The notes under the pieces: model-generated | What the model saw: the letters and a program-made list of their open reading frames with translations, nothing else | Database searches by the model: none | Told to the model about the DNA's origin: nothing | Shown: positions 1 to 8,556 of the stretch, piece by piece | Numbering within the stretch: the first letter of the stretch is position 1 | Layout of the letters: the number at the start of each line of letters is the position of its first letter | Program-made: the position numbers and the translations under genes | Assembly: GCA_945901825.1 (NCBI GenBank) | Contig: CAMDMC010000014.1 | Location: 1-42,910, forward strand | DNA from: Bordetella parapertussis | GTDB taxonomy: Bacteria; Pseudomonadota; Gammaproteobacteria; Burkholderiales; Burkholderiaceae_A | Reading direction: 5' to 3' | DNA length: 42,910 nucleotides

Positions 1-1
1 C

Positions 2-34
2 GTGCGTAGGTTGAATAAAGAACAGGGCCTCTGA
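2..34 (+). CDS. Possible 3' end of an upstream gene, cut by the window start
   Basis: One reading frame is open from base 2 to a TGA at 32-34, which overlaps the rdgB ATG as TGATG. The same kind of stop-start overlap (TAATG, ATGA) couples many neighbouring genes in this window, so an upstream gene may end here. RNase PH often precedes rdgB in proteobacteria, but the roughly ten residues visible do not allow recognition. Another frame has a TAG at 7-9, so the frame is uncertain. Confidence 0.25.
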   Translation: MRRLNKEQGL

Positions 35-735
35 TGCAGGTGGTTTTGGCAAGTTCAAACCGGGGCAAGCTGCAGGAGCTCAATAGCCTGCTCAGTGGCC
101 TGAACCTCTCGCTTGCGCCGCAGTCCGACTTTGGCGTGACACCCTGCGAGGAGCCCTTCGAAAGCTTTCTTGAAAATGCCCTGGCCAAGGCTCGGCATGC
201 AAGCGCCTGCACGGGGCTCCCGGCTCTTGCAGACGACTCGGGCCTCCTTGTTGATGAGCTTAGAGACTGGGCGGGGGTTCGTTCGGCGCGCCTATACGAC
301 GACTGGCTCGATCAACGAAAACGCATTCCCAGCCCCGATGATCAACACACTGTAGGGGGGTCACTTGGCTTTCATAAACGTTATCAGCAGGGGCAGATAA
401 GCCGCGATGAGGCGAATCTTTTCTGCCTTATCCATCTGCTGCAAAAGCACCGGTATGCCTTGGGGGGCGATGGGTCGTGCCCAATAACGGCTCGTTTTGT
501 TGCTGTTTTCGTCTTCGTGCGTTCTGCCGACGACCCCCTTCCGCTTGTTGGTCAGGGCCAGTGGTGGGGCGAGCTTTTACTTGAGCCACGAGGCCATAAT
601 GGCCATGGCTACGACCCCATTTTCTTTGACCCCAAGCTTGGACGCACGGCCGCTGAACTTAGCCTAGAGGAAAAAAATACATGCAGTCATCGGGCGCTAG
701 CAGCGCAAGCCTTTTGCGAGGCCTTTCAGGCCTAA
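34..735 (+). CDS. rdgB: RdgB/HAM1 family non-canonical purine NTP pyrophosphatase
   Basis: Hydrolyses ITP, dITP and XTP to monophosphates, keeping deaminated purines out of nucleic acids. Family marks are the N-terminal ASSNRGK substrate loop (residues 6-12), ADDSGL with the probable catalytic Asp68 (66-71), GYDPIF (192-197) and the SHR triplet (218-220). At 233 residues it is about 30 longer than usual. The extra length is an inserted polar segment at about residues 89-127, between the SARL strand and the helix that normally follows within ten residues. The frame is intact across it. An AGGG stretch six bases before the ATG supports the start. The 3' end overlaps hemW by 55 bp, and the rdgB-hemW pair is common in betaproteobacteria. 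Family assignment is firm; activity with the insertion is inferred. Confidence 0.93.
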   Translation: MQVVLASSNRGKLQELNSLLSGLNLSLAPQSDFGVTPCEEPFESFLENALAKARHASACTGLPALADDSGLLVDELRDWAGVRSARLYDDWLDQRKRIPSPDDQHTVGGSLGFHKRYQQGQISRDEANLFCLIHLLQKHRYALGGDGSCPITARFVAVFVFVRSADDPLPLVGQGQWWGELLLEPRGHNGHGYDPIFFDPKLGRTAAELSLEEKNTCSHRALAAQAFCEAFQA

Positions 736-1874
736 GCCTCTACGTTCATCTTCCTTGGTGCATTCGTAAGTGCCCTTACTGCGACTTTAATTCGCACGAA
801 ATCAAGGGGGAGGTTCCCCAGGAGGCTTACCTCAACGCCCTAACGCGGGATCTTCAGGCAAGTCTTCCGCAGGTCTGGGGGCGCACAGTGCAGACTGTTT
901 TTATCGGGGGTGGCACGCCGAACATCTTTGGCCCCCAGGCCATAGACATGCTTTTAAAAGCCTTGCGCAGTCTTCTGCCTCTGTCTGCCGACTGCGAGAT
1001 CACCATGGAGGCAAATCCTGGCGCGGGTCGATTTTCTCAAGAGGCAACCGACTGGCAGGGTTATCGGCAGGCCGGGGTGACACGCCTTTCTCTGGGAGTC
1101 CAGTCATTTGATGCAGCAAGTCTTAAGGCCATTGGGCGGGTGCATGACGCGACCGACAGCCTTGAGGCAACCCAGGCCGCTGCGAAGGTCTTTGACCGGC
1201 TCAACATTGACCTTATGTACGGTCTTCCGGGGCAGTCGCTTGAGATAGCCATGCACGACCTCGAAACGGCCTTGTCCTTTGGTCTTGGGCATCTCTCGCT
1301 CTATCAGCTCACGCTTGAGCCCAACACGCTCTTTGCCTCGCGTCCGCCGGTACTTCCGGTGGATGATGTTCTTGAGGCCATGCATGACCAGTTGCTCTCG
1401 CGTCTTGCAGCCTCCGAGCTTGATCGCTACGAAGTTTCAGCCTTCGCACAGAAGGGTCAGGCCTGCCGACACAACACCAACTATTGGCGCTTTGGTGATT
1501 ACCTTGGCATTGGCGCTGGGGCTCATAGCAAACTCAGCCTTCCCGACCTTGGTGTCATTCGCCAAACCTGTACGCGTCATCCTGGTGACTACCTTAAGGC
1601 TGTTGATGTTGCAGACGGCTCGCATCGCAGGCAGGAGCCTGTTCCCCGTGACCGGCTGGGTTTTGAGTTTATGTTGAACACCATGCGCCTTGTTCACGGG
1701 GTCGAGGCCGATTTGTTTGAGCGGGTCACGGGGCTCTCCCCGCAGCATCTTGCTCGCGCAATGTCGAAGGCTCAGGCACGGGGGCTTTTGGACTGCAGTC
1801 AAGGGCGTTGGGCACCCACTCGGCTTGGGCTTGATTTTTTAAACGATCTTCACGTTCTCTTTCTGCCCCAATAA
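681..1874 (+). CDS. hemW: HemW-like radical SAM haem chaperone
   Basis: A radical SAM protein of the HemN/HemW family. The [4Fe-4S] motif is C27-x3-C31-x2-C34 followed by DFNSH, the HemW form. GGGTPN of the SAM-binding region and the LSLGVQSF segment follow, and the C-terminal HemN-like domain ends near residue 397. HemW was long misnamed oxygen-independent coproporphyrinogen oxidase. Known members bind haem and deliver it to respiratory proteins, which fits the cbb3 genes further along, although that link is inference. The start lies inside rdgB. It is supported by AGAGG ten bases upstream and by the lack of a later ATG before the cluster motif. Length is normal for the family. Confidence 0.92.
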   Translation: MQSSGASSASLLRGLSGLSLYVHLPWCIRKCPYCDFNSHEIKGEVPQEAYLNALTRDLQASLPQVWGRTVQTVFIGGGTPNIFGPQAIDMLLKALRSLLPLSADCEITMEANPGAGRFSQEATDWQGYRQAGVTRLSLGVQSFDAASLKAIGRVHDATDSLEATQAAAKVFDRLNIDLMYGLPGQSLEIAMHDLETALSFGLGHLSLYQLTLEPNTLFASRPPVLPVDDVLEAMHDQLLSRLAASELDRYEVSAFAQKGQACRHNTNYWRFGDYLGIGAGAHSKLSLPDLGVIRQTCTRHPGDYLKAVDVADGSHRRQEPVPRDRLGFEFMLNTMRLVHGVEADLFERVTGLSPQHLARAMSKAQARGLLDCSQGRWAPTRLGLDFLNDLHVLFLPQ

Positions 1875-1903
1875 GGTGCGCGTATTATAAACTGGTGCAT
1901 AAA

Positions 1904-1920
1904 TGCATTAAAAAAGTGCA
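1904..1920 (+). promoter_or_regulatory. NtrC-like enhancer site upstream of glnA
   Basis: The 17 bp element has the form TGCAT-N7-GTGCA, one core base away from the enterobacterial NtrC consensus TGCAC-N7-GTGCA. It is centred about 86 bp before the start predicted from the sigma-54 promoter. It sits within a phased repeat: GTGCATAAATGCAT at 1895-1908 and GTGCATACATGCAT at 1916-1929, whose starts are 21 bp (two helical turns) apart. Binding is inferred from pattern and context. Confidence 0.6.
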
Positions 1921-1971
1921 TACATGCATCATCTAATTTTTAATCTATTGATAAATATAGACTTTATAGAT

Positions 1972-1987
1972 CGGCACGAAATCTGCA
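1972..1987 (+). promoter_or_regulatory. Sigma-54 (-24/-12) promoter of the glnA-ntrBC operon
   Basis: The sequence CGGCACG-AAAT-CTGCA matches the sigma-54 consensus TGGCACG-N4-TTGCA at all but two positions. The invariant GG (1973-1974) and GC (1985-1986) are separated by exactly ten bases. Transcription would start near 1998, leaving a leader of about 67 nt before the glnA ATG. An NtrC-like site upstream and ntrBC downstream make nitrogen control very likely. Confidence 0.75.
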
Positions 1988-2064
1988 GTAGAAGGGCTGT
2001 TCAAGCATTTTTGAAGTAAAAGGCATTGGATTTTTACTAATTTTTAGAAAAGGAGCCACATTCA

Positions 2065-3477
2065 ATGGCGAGTGCAAAAGAAGTAATGAAGTTGATTGCC
2101 GACAACGAAGTAAAGTTTGTCGATTTTCGTTTCACCGATACCCGCGGCAAAGAGCAGCATGTGTCTGTTCCCGCCTCCATGGTGGACGACGACAAGTTTG
2201 AGTCGGGCCACGCCTTTGACGGCTCCTCCATTGCCGGTTGGAAAGGTATCGAGGCCTCAGACATGCTGTTGATGCCTGACCCCGATACAGCGGTACTCGA
2301 CCCCTTCCGTGAAGAGGCCACGCTGAACATCACCTGCGACGTCATCGAGCCGTCTGATGGTAAGGGTTACGAGCTCGATCCACGTTCTCTTTCAAAGCGC
2401 GCAGAAGCCTTCCTGAAAGCCTCTGGTGTTGGCGACACAGCCTTCTTTGGACCGGAGCCCGAATTCTTTATTTTTGACGGGGTCACCTGGACATGCGACA
2501 TGTCGGGTTCAAGCGTCAAGATCAAAACCGAAGAAGCAAGCTGGTCAACCGGTATCGATTACGAAGGCGGAAACCTCGGTCATCGTCCCACCGTCAAGGG
2601 AGGCTACTTTCCTGTGCCCCCTGTTGACTCACTCCAAGACATTCGCTCCGAGATGTGCCTTATTCTTGAACAGATGGGGGTGCCGGTTGAGGTGCATCAC
2701 CACGAGGTTGCCGGAGCGGGTCAGTGCGAAATTGGAACGAAGTTCAGCACGCTGACCCAGAGGGCTGACTGGAACCAGATTCTTAAGTACGTGGTGATGA
2801 ATGTAGCGGCAAGTTATGGCAAGACCGCAACCTTTATGCCCAAGCCCATCGTTGGCGATAACGGCTCGGGTATGCATTGTCATCAGTCGGTCTGGAAAGA
2901 CGGCCAAAACCTGTTTGCCGGGAACGGCTATGCAGGCCTTTCCGATTTCGCGCTTTATTACATCGGTGGAATTATCAAGCATGCTCGCGCGCTGAATGCC
3001 ATTACGAACCCGGGTACCAACAGCTACAAGCGGCTGGTTCCTGGTTTTGAGGCGCCGGTAAAGCTGGCCTACTCGTCGCGTAACCGTTCGGCCTCTATTC
3101 GTATCCCTTATGTTAGTAACCCCAAGGGCCGCCGAATCGAGGTGCGTTTCCCCGATCCCACAGCCAACCCCTACCTGGCCTTCTCAGCCATGCTTATGGC
3201 GGGTCTTGACGGCGTCATGAACAAGATTCATCCGGGCGAGCCGGCAAGTAAAAACCTCTACGATCTGCCACCGGAAGAGGACAAGGCTATTCCCACGGTT
3301 TGTTCGTCCTTGGATCAGGCGCTTGATGAGCTTGATAAAGACCGCGGGTTCCTTACGCGTGGTGGCGTCTTCTCTGACTCCATGATTGATGCATTCATCA
3401 ACCTCAAAATGGAAGAGGTCACGCGGTTCCGAATGACGACCCATCCTGTTGAGTTCGATATGTACTACTCGCTGTAA
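2065..3477 (+). CDS. glnA: Glutamine synthetase, type I-beta
   Basis: Condenses glutamate and ammonia to glutamine with ATP; a cytoplasmic dodecamer and the main entry of ammonium into metabolism. Visible marks are the FDGSSI loop (51-56), the FFGPEPEFF metal region (127-135), the [13 protein letters not shown]/glutamate segment (266-275) and NRSASIRIP (340-348). Tyr399 in NLYDLPPEE is the equivalent of the tyrosine adenylylated by GlnE, placing it in the regulated I-beta class. Length of 470 is standard. A strong AAAAGGAG ribosome site precedes the ATG. It heads an operon with ntrB, whose ATG overlaps the glnA stop as TAATG, and it is preceded by a sigma-54 promoter. Confidence 0.98.
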   Translation: MASAKEVMKLIADNEVKFVDFRFTDTRGKEQHVSVPASMVDDDKFESGHAFDGSSIAGWKGIEASDMLLMPDPDTAVLDPFREEATLNITCDVIEPSDGKGYELDPRSLSKRAEAFLKASGVGDTAFFGPEPEFFIFDGVTWTCDMSGSSVKIKTEEASWSTGIDYEGGNLGHRPTVKGGYFPVPPVDSLQDIRSEMCLILEQMGVPVEVHHHEVAGAGQCEIGTKFSTLTQRADWNQILKYVVMNVAASYGKTATFMPKPIVGDNGSGMHCHQSVWKDGQNLFAGNGYAGLSDFALYYIGGIIKHARALNAITNPGTNSYKRLVPGFEAPVKLAYSSRNRSASIRIPYVSNPKGRRIEVRFPDPTANPYLAFSAMLMAGLDGVMNKIHPGEPASKNLYDLPPEEDKAIPTVCSSLDQALDELDKDRGFLTRGGVFSDSMIDAFINLKMEEVTRFRMTTHPVEFDMYYSL

Positions 3478-4640
3478 TGCAGGCTAGGGGAACGGGTGTG
3501 CGAACAGAGCCCGTCAGCCGCCCGAACCCCTTCGACCTGCTTGCCACAGCTGTCGTGCTTCTTGATAGCTCTGGGAAAGTCGCCTTCATGAATGGCGCAG
3601 CCGAGAACCTTCTAGGCGTATCGGCTGCGCAGTTCGAGGGTCAGTCCTTAGCTCTACTGGCTGGCGATGGTCAGGCCATTGAGGGCCTTCTGCAAGAGTG
3701 TCAACAGCGTCTCTTCTCGGTTAAGCGTCAACAGCTGAACTTTAACCTTGCAGGTCGTGCCGCTACAGCGCTTGACATAACAGTTTCCGTTCTTGAAGAG
3801 CCCGGCTTATTGGCCAGTGTTGAGCTTCGAGAAATTGACGCTTACCAGCGCATTGACCGCGAGGAGCGTCAGGCGGCCCTGATGCAGCTCAACCAGTCAC
3901 TTCTTCGTAATCTAGGCCATGAAATCAAGAACCCTCTTGGTGGCATACGTGGCGCTGCGCAGCTGCTTGAAACCGAGCTTCCAACACGTTCCTTGCGTGA
4001 GTACACCCAGGTTATTGTTAAAGAGTCCGATCGACTCTTGTCGCTTGTTGACCAAATGCTCACACCCGTTCGTCGCAGTGTGTCGCGAGAGGCTGTGAAC
4101 ATTCATGAAGTACTCGAAAGAGTGCGCAGGCTGGTGCTTTCGGAGTTTCCCACCGGCCTAACCATTGTTCGCGATTACGACACAAGTCTTCCTGAAATCC
4201 TCGGTGATCTCGAGCAGCTCATTCAGTTGGTGCTGAACGTGGTTCGTAATGCGGCCCAGGCCATGGACGGGCAGGGCAGCATATGGTTGAAGACGCGTGC
4301 AACGCGTCAGGTCACACTGCATCGTCAGCGCTATGGCTTGGCACTCTCAATGTCCATTCGTGACAACGGCCCAGGCATTCCCAAGTCGTTGCGCGATGAA
4401 ATTTTCTACCCCTTGGTATCGGGCAATCCCAAGGGCCACGGCCTGGGTCTCACTATTGCTCAGACCATCGTGCATCAGCACGGAGGCGTTATCGATTGCC
4501 GATCCGAGTCACAGCCTGCGTCTCTAAGCGGAGTTCAGGGCTCCGCTCTGCCCCAGGCCAATGACATCGGTACCGAGTTCACTATTGTTCTGCCTATCGG
4601 TGAGCCCATCAAGCCGGTCCTCTCCAAGGAGACGTTTTAA
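3477..4640 (+). CDS. ntrB: Nitrogen regulation sensor histidine kinase NtrB
   Basis: Kinase and phosphatase for NtrC, controlled by PII proteins according to nitrogen status; cytoplasmic, with no membrane segment. A PAS domain covers about residues 17-120. The dimerisation/phosphoacceptor helix carries His148 in the LGHEIKNPLGG motif. The ATPase part shows the N box (NVVRNAAQAMD), the G1 box DNGPGIP and the G2 box KGHGLGL. The protein has 387 residues, slightly longer than the enterobacterial one, partly through a loop after the G2 box that is rich in small polar residues. It is coupled on both sides by TAATG overlaps, to glnA and to ntrC, so transcription from the glnA sigma-54 promoter is likely. 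Confidence 0.96.
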   Translation: MQARGTGVRTEPVSRPNPFDLLATAVVLLDSSGKVAFMNGAAENLLGVSAAQFEGQSLALLAGDGQAIEGLLQECQQRLFSVKRQQLNFNLAGRAATALDITVSVLEEPGLLASVELREIDAYQRIDREERQAALMQLNQSLLRNLGHEIKNPLGGIRGAAQLLETELPTRSLREYTQVIVKESDRLLSLVDQMLTPVRRSVSREAVNIHEVLERVRRLVLSEFPTGLTIVRDYDTSLPEILGDLEQLIQLVLNVVRNAAQAMDGQGSIWLKTRATRQVTLHRQRYGLALSMSIRDNGPGIPKSLRDEIFYPLVSGNPKGHGLGLTIAQTIVHQHGGVIDCRSESQPASLSGVQGSALPQANDIGTEFTIVLPIGEPIKPVLSKETF

Positions 4641-6169
4641 TGAAGCCAGTATGGATTGTGGATGACGATGCCTCCATTCGATGGGTTCTTGAAAAGGCCC
4701 TTCAACGTGCCCAGTTGCCTTGCCGTCTTTTTGAGACCAGTCAGCAGGTAATGCGCGCACTTCAAGAGGAAACGCCCCAGGTTTTAGTCTCCGATATTCG
4801 TATGCCCGGTGAGTCCGGGCTCGCATTGCTTGAACAGGTCAAGGCGCGACTTCCTGAACTGCCGGTCATTATCATGACGGGCTTTTCCGATCTCGACAGC
4901 GCGGTATCGGCCTTTCAAGGAGGTGCCTTTGAGTACCTTCCCAAGCCCTTTGATGTCGAGGAGGCCACCGCGCTTATTCGCCGGGCCTGCTTGGAGTCGC
5001 AGGGGCAAGAAAGCACTGCGGCAGTAAGCTCTCGCAACCCAAGTCTCGACATGCTCGGTCATGCACCCGCCATGCAAGAGGTCTTTCGAGCCATCGGTCG
5101 GCTTTCGCAGTCTGCGGCGACCACGCTTATTACGGGCGAATCCGGAACTGGAAAAGAGCTGGTTGCGGGTGCCTTGCATCGTCACAGCCCCCGTGCCCAG
5201 ATGTCTTTTGTCGCATTAAACACAGCAGCTATTCCTCACGATCTTCTTGAGTCCGAGCTCTTTGGCCATGAGCGCGGGGCATTCACAGGCGCGCAGTCGC
5301 TGCGCCGTGGACGGTTTGAGCAGGCTGAGGGTGGAACACTTTTTCTGGACGAAATTGGAGATATGTCGCTCGATCTACAGACGCGACTTCTTCGTGTCTT
5401 ATCCGATGGTCATTACTACCGTGTTGGCGGGCATCAGCCGCTTAAGGCCAACGTACGTGTCATTGCTGCGACCCACCAAAACCTTGAGAAGCGCGTTCGC
5501 GATGGTCAGTTTCGAGAAGATCTTTTTCATCGGCTCAACGTTATTCGGCTGCGTCTTCCTCCTTTGCGGGAACGCCGAGAAGATGTTGCAGACCTTGCAA
5601 TGCATTTCCTTGCGAAGTCGGCCAAGACGCTTGGCGTGGAGTCAAAGGCCCTAGCGCCCTCTGCCCTAGAGGCCATGATGTCTTATGCCTTTCCAGGCAA
5701 TGTACGAGAGCTCGAGAACCTCTGTCATCGGCTCACTGTTATGGCGCCAAGCCAGCGTGTTGAGTTAAACGATCTGCCTCCTGAATTGCTTGAACCCTAT
5801 GGGTCTCGGGAGACTCAGGCCACGACGCTGTTTCAGGCAAGGCCCGACCATGGGTCTGGCTCCACTGAGACGTCAAGGCCGCCTGGTGAGACATTGCCGT
5901 CAGAGTCCAGCCGTCACGGGCCAGCGCTTGATTGGCGTGGGCTGCTTAAGCAGGAGCTTGAAAAGTCGCTGCGTCAGGCCAGTCGGTCGGGGGTCTTGGC
6001 CGCTGATCCCTCGGTTAGTTTTGAGCACTGGTCCAAGCAGTTCGAAACACTGGTGTACGGAACAGCCCTGGAAATAACAAGGGGTCGTCGTATAGAGGCA
6101 GCCCAGATTCTTGGCGTGGGGCGAAACACCATTACACGGAAAATAGCGGAACTGGGTCTTGAGTCTTAA
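4640..6169 (+). CDS. ntrC: Nitrogen regulation response regulator NtrC
   Basis: Sigma-54 activator that is phosphorylated by NtrB and opens nitrogen-regulated promoters. The receiver domain has the acidic DDD pocket (8-10) and phosphoacceptor Asp52 (SDIRMPG). The AAA+ domain has Walker A GESGTGK (166-172) and the sigma-54 contact loop GAFTGA (213-218). A Fis-type helix-turn-helix lies at the C-terminus ([21 protein letters not shown]). At 509 residues it is longer than the roughly 470 of Escherichia coli, owing to a variable linker (about 385-440) between the AAA+ and DNA-binding domains. Its stop overlaps by four bases the stop of the convergent 108-residue gene, leaving no room for a terminator. 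Confidence 0.97.
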   Translation: MKPVWIVDDDASIRWVLEKALQRAQLPCRLFETSQQVMRALQEETPQVLVSDIRMPGESGLALLEQVKARLPELPVIIMTGFSDLDSAVSAFQGGAFEYLPKPFDVEEATALIRRACLESQGQESTAAVSSRNPSLDMLGHAPAMQEVFRAIGRLSQSAATTLITGESGTGKELVAGALHRHSPRAQMSFVALNTAAIPHDLLESELFGHERGAFTGAQSLRRGRFEQAEGGTLFLDEIGDMSLDLQTRLLRVLSDGHYYRVGGHQPLKANVRVIAATHQNLEKRVRDGQFREDLFHRLNVIRLRLPPLRERREDVADLAMHFLAKSAKTLGVESKALAPSALEAMMSYAFPGNVRELENLCHRLTVMAPSQRVELNDLPPELLEPYGSRETQATTLFQARPDHGSGSTETSRPPGETLPSESSRHGPALDWRGLLKQELEKSLRQASRSGVLAADPSVSFEHWSKQFETLVYGTALEITRGRRIEAAQILGVGRNTITRKIAELGLES

Positions 6170-6492
6170 CGGGGTTCGTTCGTGGGTGCTGCTCGGTGGG
6201 CAACGTAGCTTGCAGGCTTTGATGCCGGTGGGCGTGCAAGCATGTAGGTCATCCCGCTTGCGAGCGCTGAAAACCCCCAGAAAACCATAAAGCCAAGCCC
6301 ATAGGCCTCGCGACGCTCCAGTTCAAGCTCAACACCAAAGAGCACCAGTTCGCTTGGGTCGACTGACGAGAAAAACAGACCCGTTAAAGCGGCTGACGCA
6401 AGAAACGACGGCCAGGCAATGCTCATTGCCGCCTTAGCTAAGCAAGGCGTTGATCGGTGGTCACGCACGCCATCTTGATTTATTTCAGCCAT
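6166..6492 (-). CDS. Small two-helix membrane protein at the end of the cbb3 accessory operon
   Basis: I do not recognise a named family. The 108-residue product has two hydrophobic segments, about residues 23-42 and 64-85, joined by an acidic loop with a VELELERRE stretch, and a polar alanine/proline-rich tail. A strong AGGAG site lies just upstream of the ATG, and the gap to ccoH is only 14 bp, so it is very probably translated with ccoG-ccoH. Location suggests a role in cbb3 oxidase assembly or stability, but that is guilt by association. Its stop overlaps the end of ntrC. Confidence 0.75.
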   Translation of the reverse strand: MAEINQDGVRDHRSTPCLAKAAMSIAWPSFLASAALTGLFFSSVDPSELVLFGVELELERREAYGLGFMVFWGFSALASGMTYMLARPPASKPASYVAHRAAPTNEPR

Positions 6493-6506
6493 GAAATCTC
6501 CTGAAT

Positions 6507-7091
6507 TTATTTGGCCCGAGGGGTGGGCTCTAAGGTCTTGCTAACGTCAAGCCTAGTACGAACTCTCCAGTCTTTCTCTGGAGGATAGACTGCCGCATGC
6601 CAGTAGGCGGCTGCAAGTGGCTCGGTCTGAATACGGTAGCTTAGGCTACTCTTTGAGACTCGGCGAAGAACAAGCTTTCGGTCGAGTTGCGCCAAGGTGG
6701 GGTGAGAGAGCTCAAGAACTAAAAAAGCTGGAGATGGGGCCGTAACGCCAGAGCGTACAACGGCAGCCTCGGGTTCGCGTGTCTGAAGCTCGATGGTTAG
6801 CTCTGAGATCGTTAATGGGCTTGAGGTATAGCCAAGTCTTGCCGTCACGCCCAGTTCAAAAGCCCGTTGATCTTTTTCAAGCCGCTGGTTAATGCCTCGA
6901 CCTTGCTTGCTGTAGTCGTCTGCCACAAGGCTGTCGCGGGTTGTAACGGCCAAGTAAATGGTGACCATACACGCCACGATGACACTTGAAAGCATAAACA
7001 GAATAATCCAGGGCCAGCGGTGCTGCCACCATGGACCTGAGGTGTTGTTGACGATCCGATTAGCGTGGGACAAAGAAGGCTGCCTTTTCAT
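6507..7091 (-). CDS. ccoH: FixH/CcoH family cbb3 oxidase assembly protein
   Basis: Membrane-anchored protein needed for stable assembly of cbb3 oxidase; known members associate with CcoN and assembly intermediates. One transmembrane helix (about 27-49) follows a basic N-terminus with WWQHRWPW, the aromatic patch typical of FixH. The rest is a periplasmic domain ending in a WHAAVYP...WRVRTRLDV region, the characteristic FixH end. At 194 residues it is somewhat longer than the usual 150-170. The start overlaps the 3' end of ccoG by 32 bp, implying coupling, and the 108-residue membrane protein follows 14 bp later. Confidence 0.85.
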   Translation of the reverse strand: MKRQPSLSHANRIVNNTSGPWWQHRWPWIILFMLSSVIVACMVTIYLAVTTRDSLVADDYSKQGRGINQRLEKDQRAFELGVTARLGYTSSPLTISELTIELQTREPEAAVVRSGVTAPSPAFLVLELSHPTLAQLDRKLVLRRVSKSSLSYRIQTEPLAAAYWHAAVYPPEKDWRVRTRLDVSKTLEPTPRAK

Positions 7092-8478
7092 TTATGACTA
7101 GGCTGGGATCGTCCTCAGAACGTACCCGCAGAAGAATTTTATGTGAGCCCTTGTTAAGGGATTCAGCTATTGAAATAGGAATCCGTAAGTCGATAATGGC
7201 AGTTGCATTGGCCGATGGATCGACTGTAATTTTTGTTTTTCCGTAGCTTTCAAGTTCTGGCAGGCCGCTGCCTTCAATAACCAGACGCTTCGCCTCGTGG
7301 CTCTTGTTGGTAATTTGAAGCCGGTAGACATTCTCAATGAACTGACCCTCAACTTCGCGTGCCAGGGCACCCCGGTCGCGAATAACATTCACGGTTAATG
7401 GGCTTCGGTTTAATAGTGATGCAAAGACCACGGCTGAGACAATCAGAAGAAGCACGGTGTAAATAACAACGCGTGGTCGCAAGAAGCGCCGACGAATGTC
7501 TGCCTCTTGTACAACGCCATCCAAGGCATTCAGTGTGGTGTAGCGAATCAGCCCTCGGGGGTATTGCATACGATCCATAATCTGGTTGCAGGCATCGGCA
7601 CAAAGCCCGCAGCCAATGCACTCGTACTGCAGACCGTCTCGAATGTCGATTCCTGTTGGACAGACTTCAACACAGACCCCGCAGTCAATGCAGTCCCCTT
7701 TCCCAGAGGCTGATTGATCCTCAGCTTTGGAGCGCTTGCCGCGGGGCTCACCACGGCTCTCGTCATAGCTAACAATCAGCGTGTCGGGATCAAACATGGC
7801 ACTCTGAAATCGTGCGTAGGGACACATGTACTTGCAAACCTGCTCGCGCATGAAGCCCGCCTGAAGCAGGGTAAAAAATGAATAAAAGAGCATCCAAAAC
7901 CATTGCCAGAAGCCTAGGCTTGCATTCAATACCCCCTGACCCAGTTCATGAATGGGCGTGAAATAACCTGCAAAGGTAAAGCCTGTCCAAAGTGCCACAA
8001 GGGCCCAGGCGAAAAACGTCAGCCCTCGCCTCGGTAGGCGTGCAAGCAAGGAAAGCTCTTTGTCACGTCGCATGCGTGCATGACGATCGCCCTCAATCCA
8101 TCGCTCGATCTGCATAAAGATCTCGGTGTAGACCGTTTGTGGGCAGGCATAGCCGCAGAAAAGTCGACCCGCAATGGCTGTAAATAGAAATAAGCCAAAG
8201 GCAGATAGGAGCAGAAGTGCTGTTAGGTAGATAAAGTCTTGCGGAACCAGCAGAAGGTCGAGGATGTAGAAGCGCCGCGCTTCAAGGTCGAACAAGACAG
8301 CCTGCCGGTCGTTCCAGGACAACCAGGGTGTGAGGTAGTAAAACGCCTGCGTGATGAACACAAAGAACCAGCGCCAGTTGTTGAACCAGCCCTTCGTAGC
8401 CTTGGCATAGATCTTTTTGCCCGGGGCATAAAGAAGAACGGTCTGTTCAACAACGGGAGAGCTAGAGGGTTCGGACAT
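7060..8478 (-). CDS. ccoG: CcoG (RdxA/FixG-type) cbb3 oxidase accessory ferredoxin-like protein
   Basis: Polytopic membrane protein with cytoplasmic iron-sulfur clusters. CcoG has been reported to act as a cupric reductase supplying copper for cbb3 assembly. Several hydrophobic segments occupy the first half, with the conserved FCGYACPQTVYTEIFMQIERWIEGD region. Two 4Fe-4S motifs follow: CIDCGVCVEVCP and CIGCGLCADAC. The C-terminal part is an immunoglobulin-like FixG domain outside the membrane. Length of 472 is typical. It is preceded by a 78 bp gap after ccoP that contains a hairpin, and it overlaps ccoH. Confidence 0.96.
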   Translation of the reverse strand: MSEPSSSPVVEQTVLLYAPGKKIYAKATKGWFNNWRWFFVFITQAFYYLTPWLSWNDRQAVLFDLEARRFYILDLLLVPQDFIYLTALLLLSAFGLFLFTAIAGRLFCGYACPQTVYTEIFMQIERWIEGDRHARMRRDKELSLLARLPRRGLTFFAWALVALWTGFTFAGYFTPIHELGQGVLNASLGFWQWFWMLFYSFFTLLQAGFMREQVCKYMCPYARFQSAMFDPDTLIVSYDESRGEPRGKRSKAEDQSASGKGDCIDCGVCVEVCPTGIDIRDGLQYECIGCGLCADACNQIMDRMQYPRGLIRYTTLNALDGVVQEADIRRRFLRPRVVIYTVLLLIVSAVVFASLLNRSPLTVNVIRDRGALAREVEGQFIENVYRLQITNKSHEAKRLVIEGSGLPELESYGKTKITVDPSANATAIIDLRIPISIAESLNKGSHKILLRVRSEDDPSLVINEKAAFFVPR

Positions 8479-8508
8479 TGGCTTTTCTGGAAGCGTTAAT
8501 AAAGAGTT

Positions 8509-8538
8509 CCCCGTTGCTAGGGCAGTCCCGCAACGGGG
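8509..8538 (-). terminator. Stem-loop between ccoP and ccoG (attenuator or mRNA processing hairpin)
   Basis: A nine-base perfect stem (CCCCGTTGC pairing with GCAACGGGG) is extended by an inner GGG/CCC pairing around a CAGT loop, with two unpaired bases between them. In the ccoP-to-ccoG direction it is followed by a weakly U-rich run (AACTCTTTATT), so it is not a perfect rho-independent terminator. It could partly stop transcription or protect the upstream oxidase message, lowering ccoG-ccoH expression relative to ccoNOQP. Confidence 0.55.
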
Positions 8539-8556
8539 CCAGACTAATCTGCTGAA

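Noticed and set aside
170..355. Open frame inside rdgB in another phase
   Set aside because: It lies wholly within a well-supported gene, has no ribosome site and no family pattern; it is a shadow frame.
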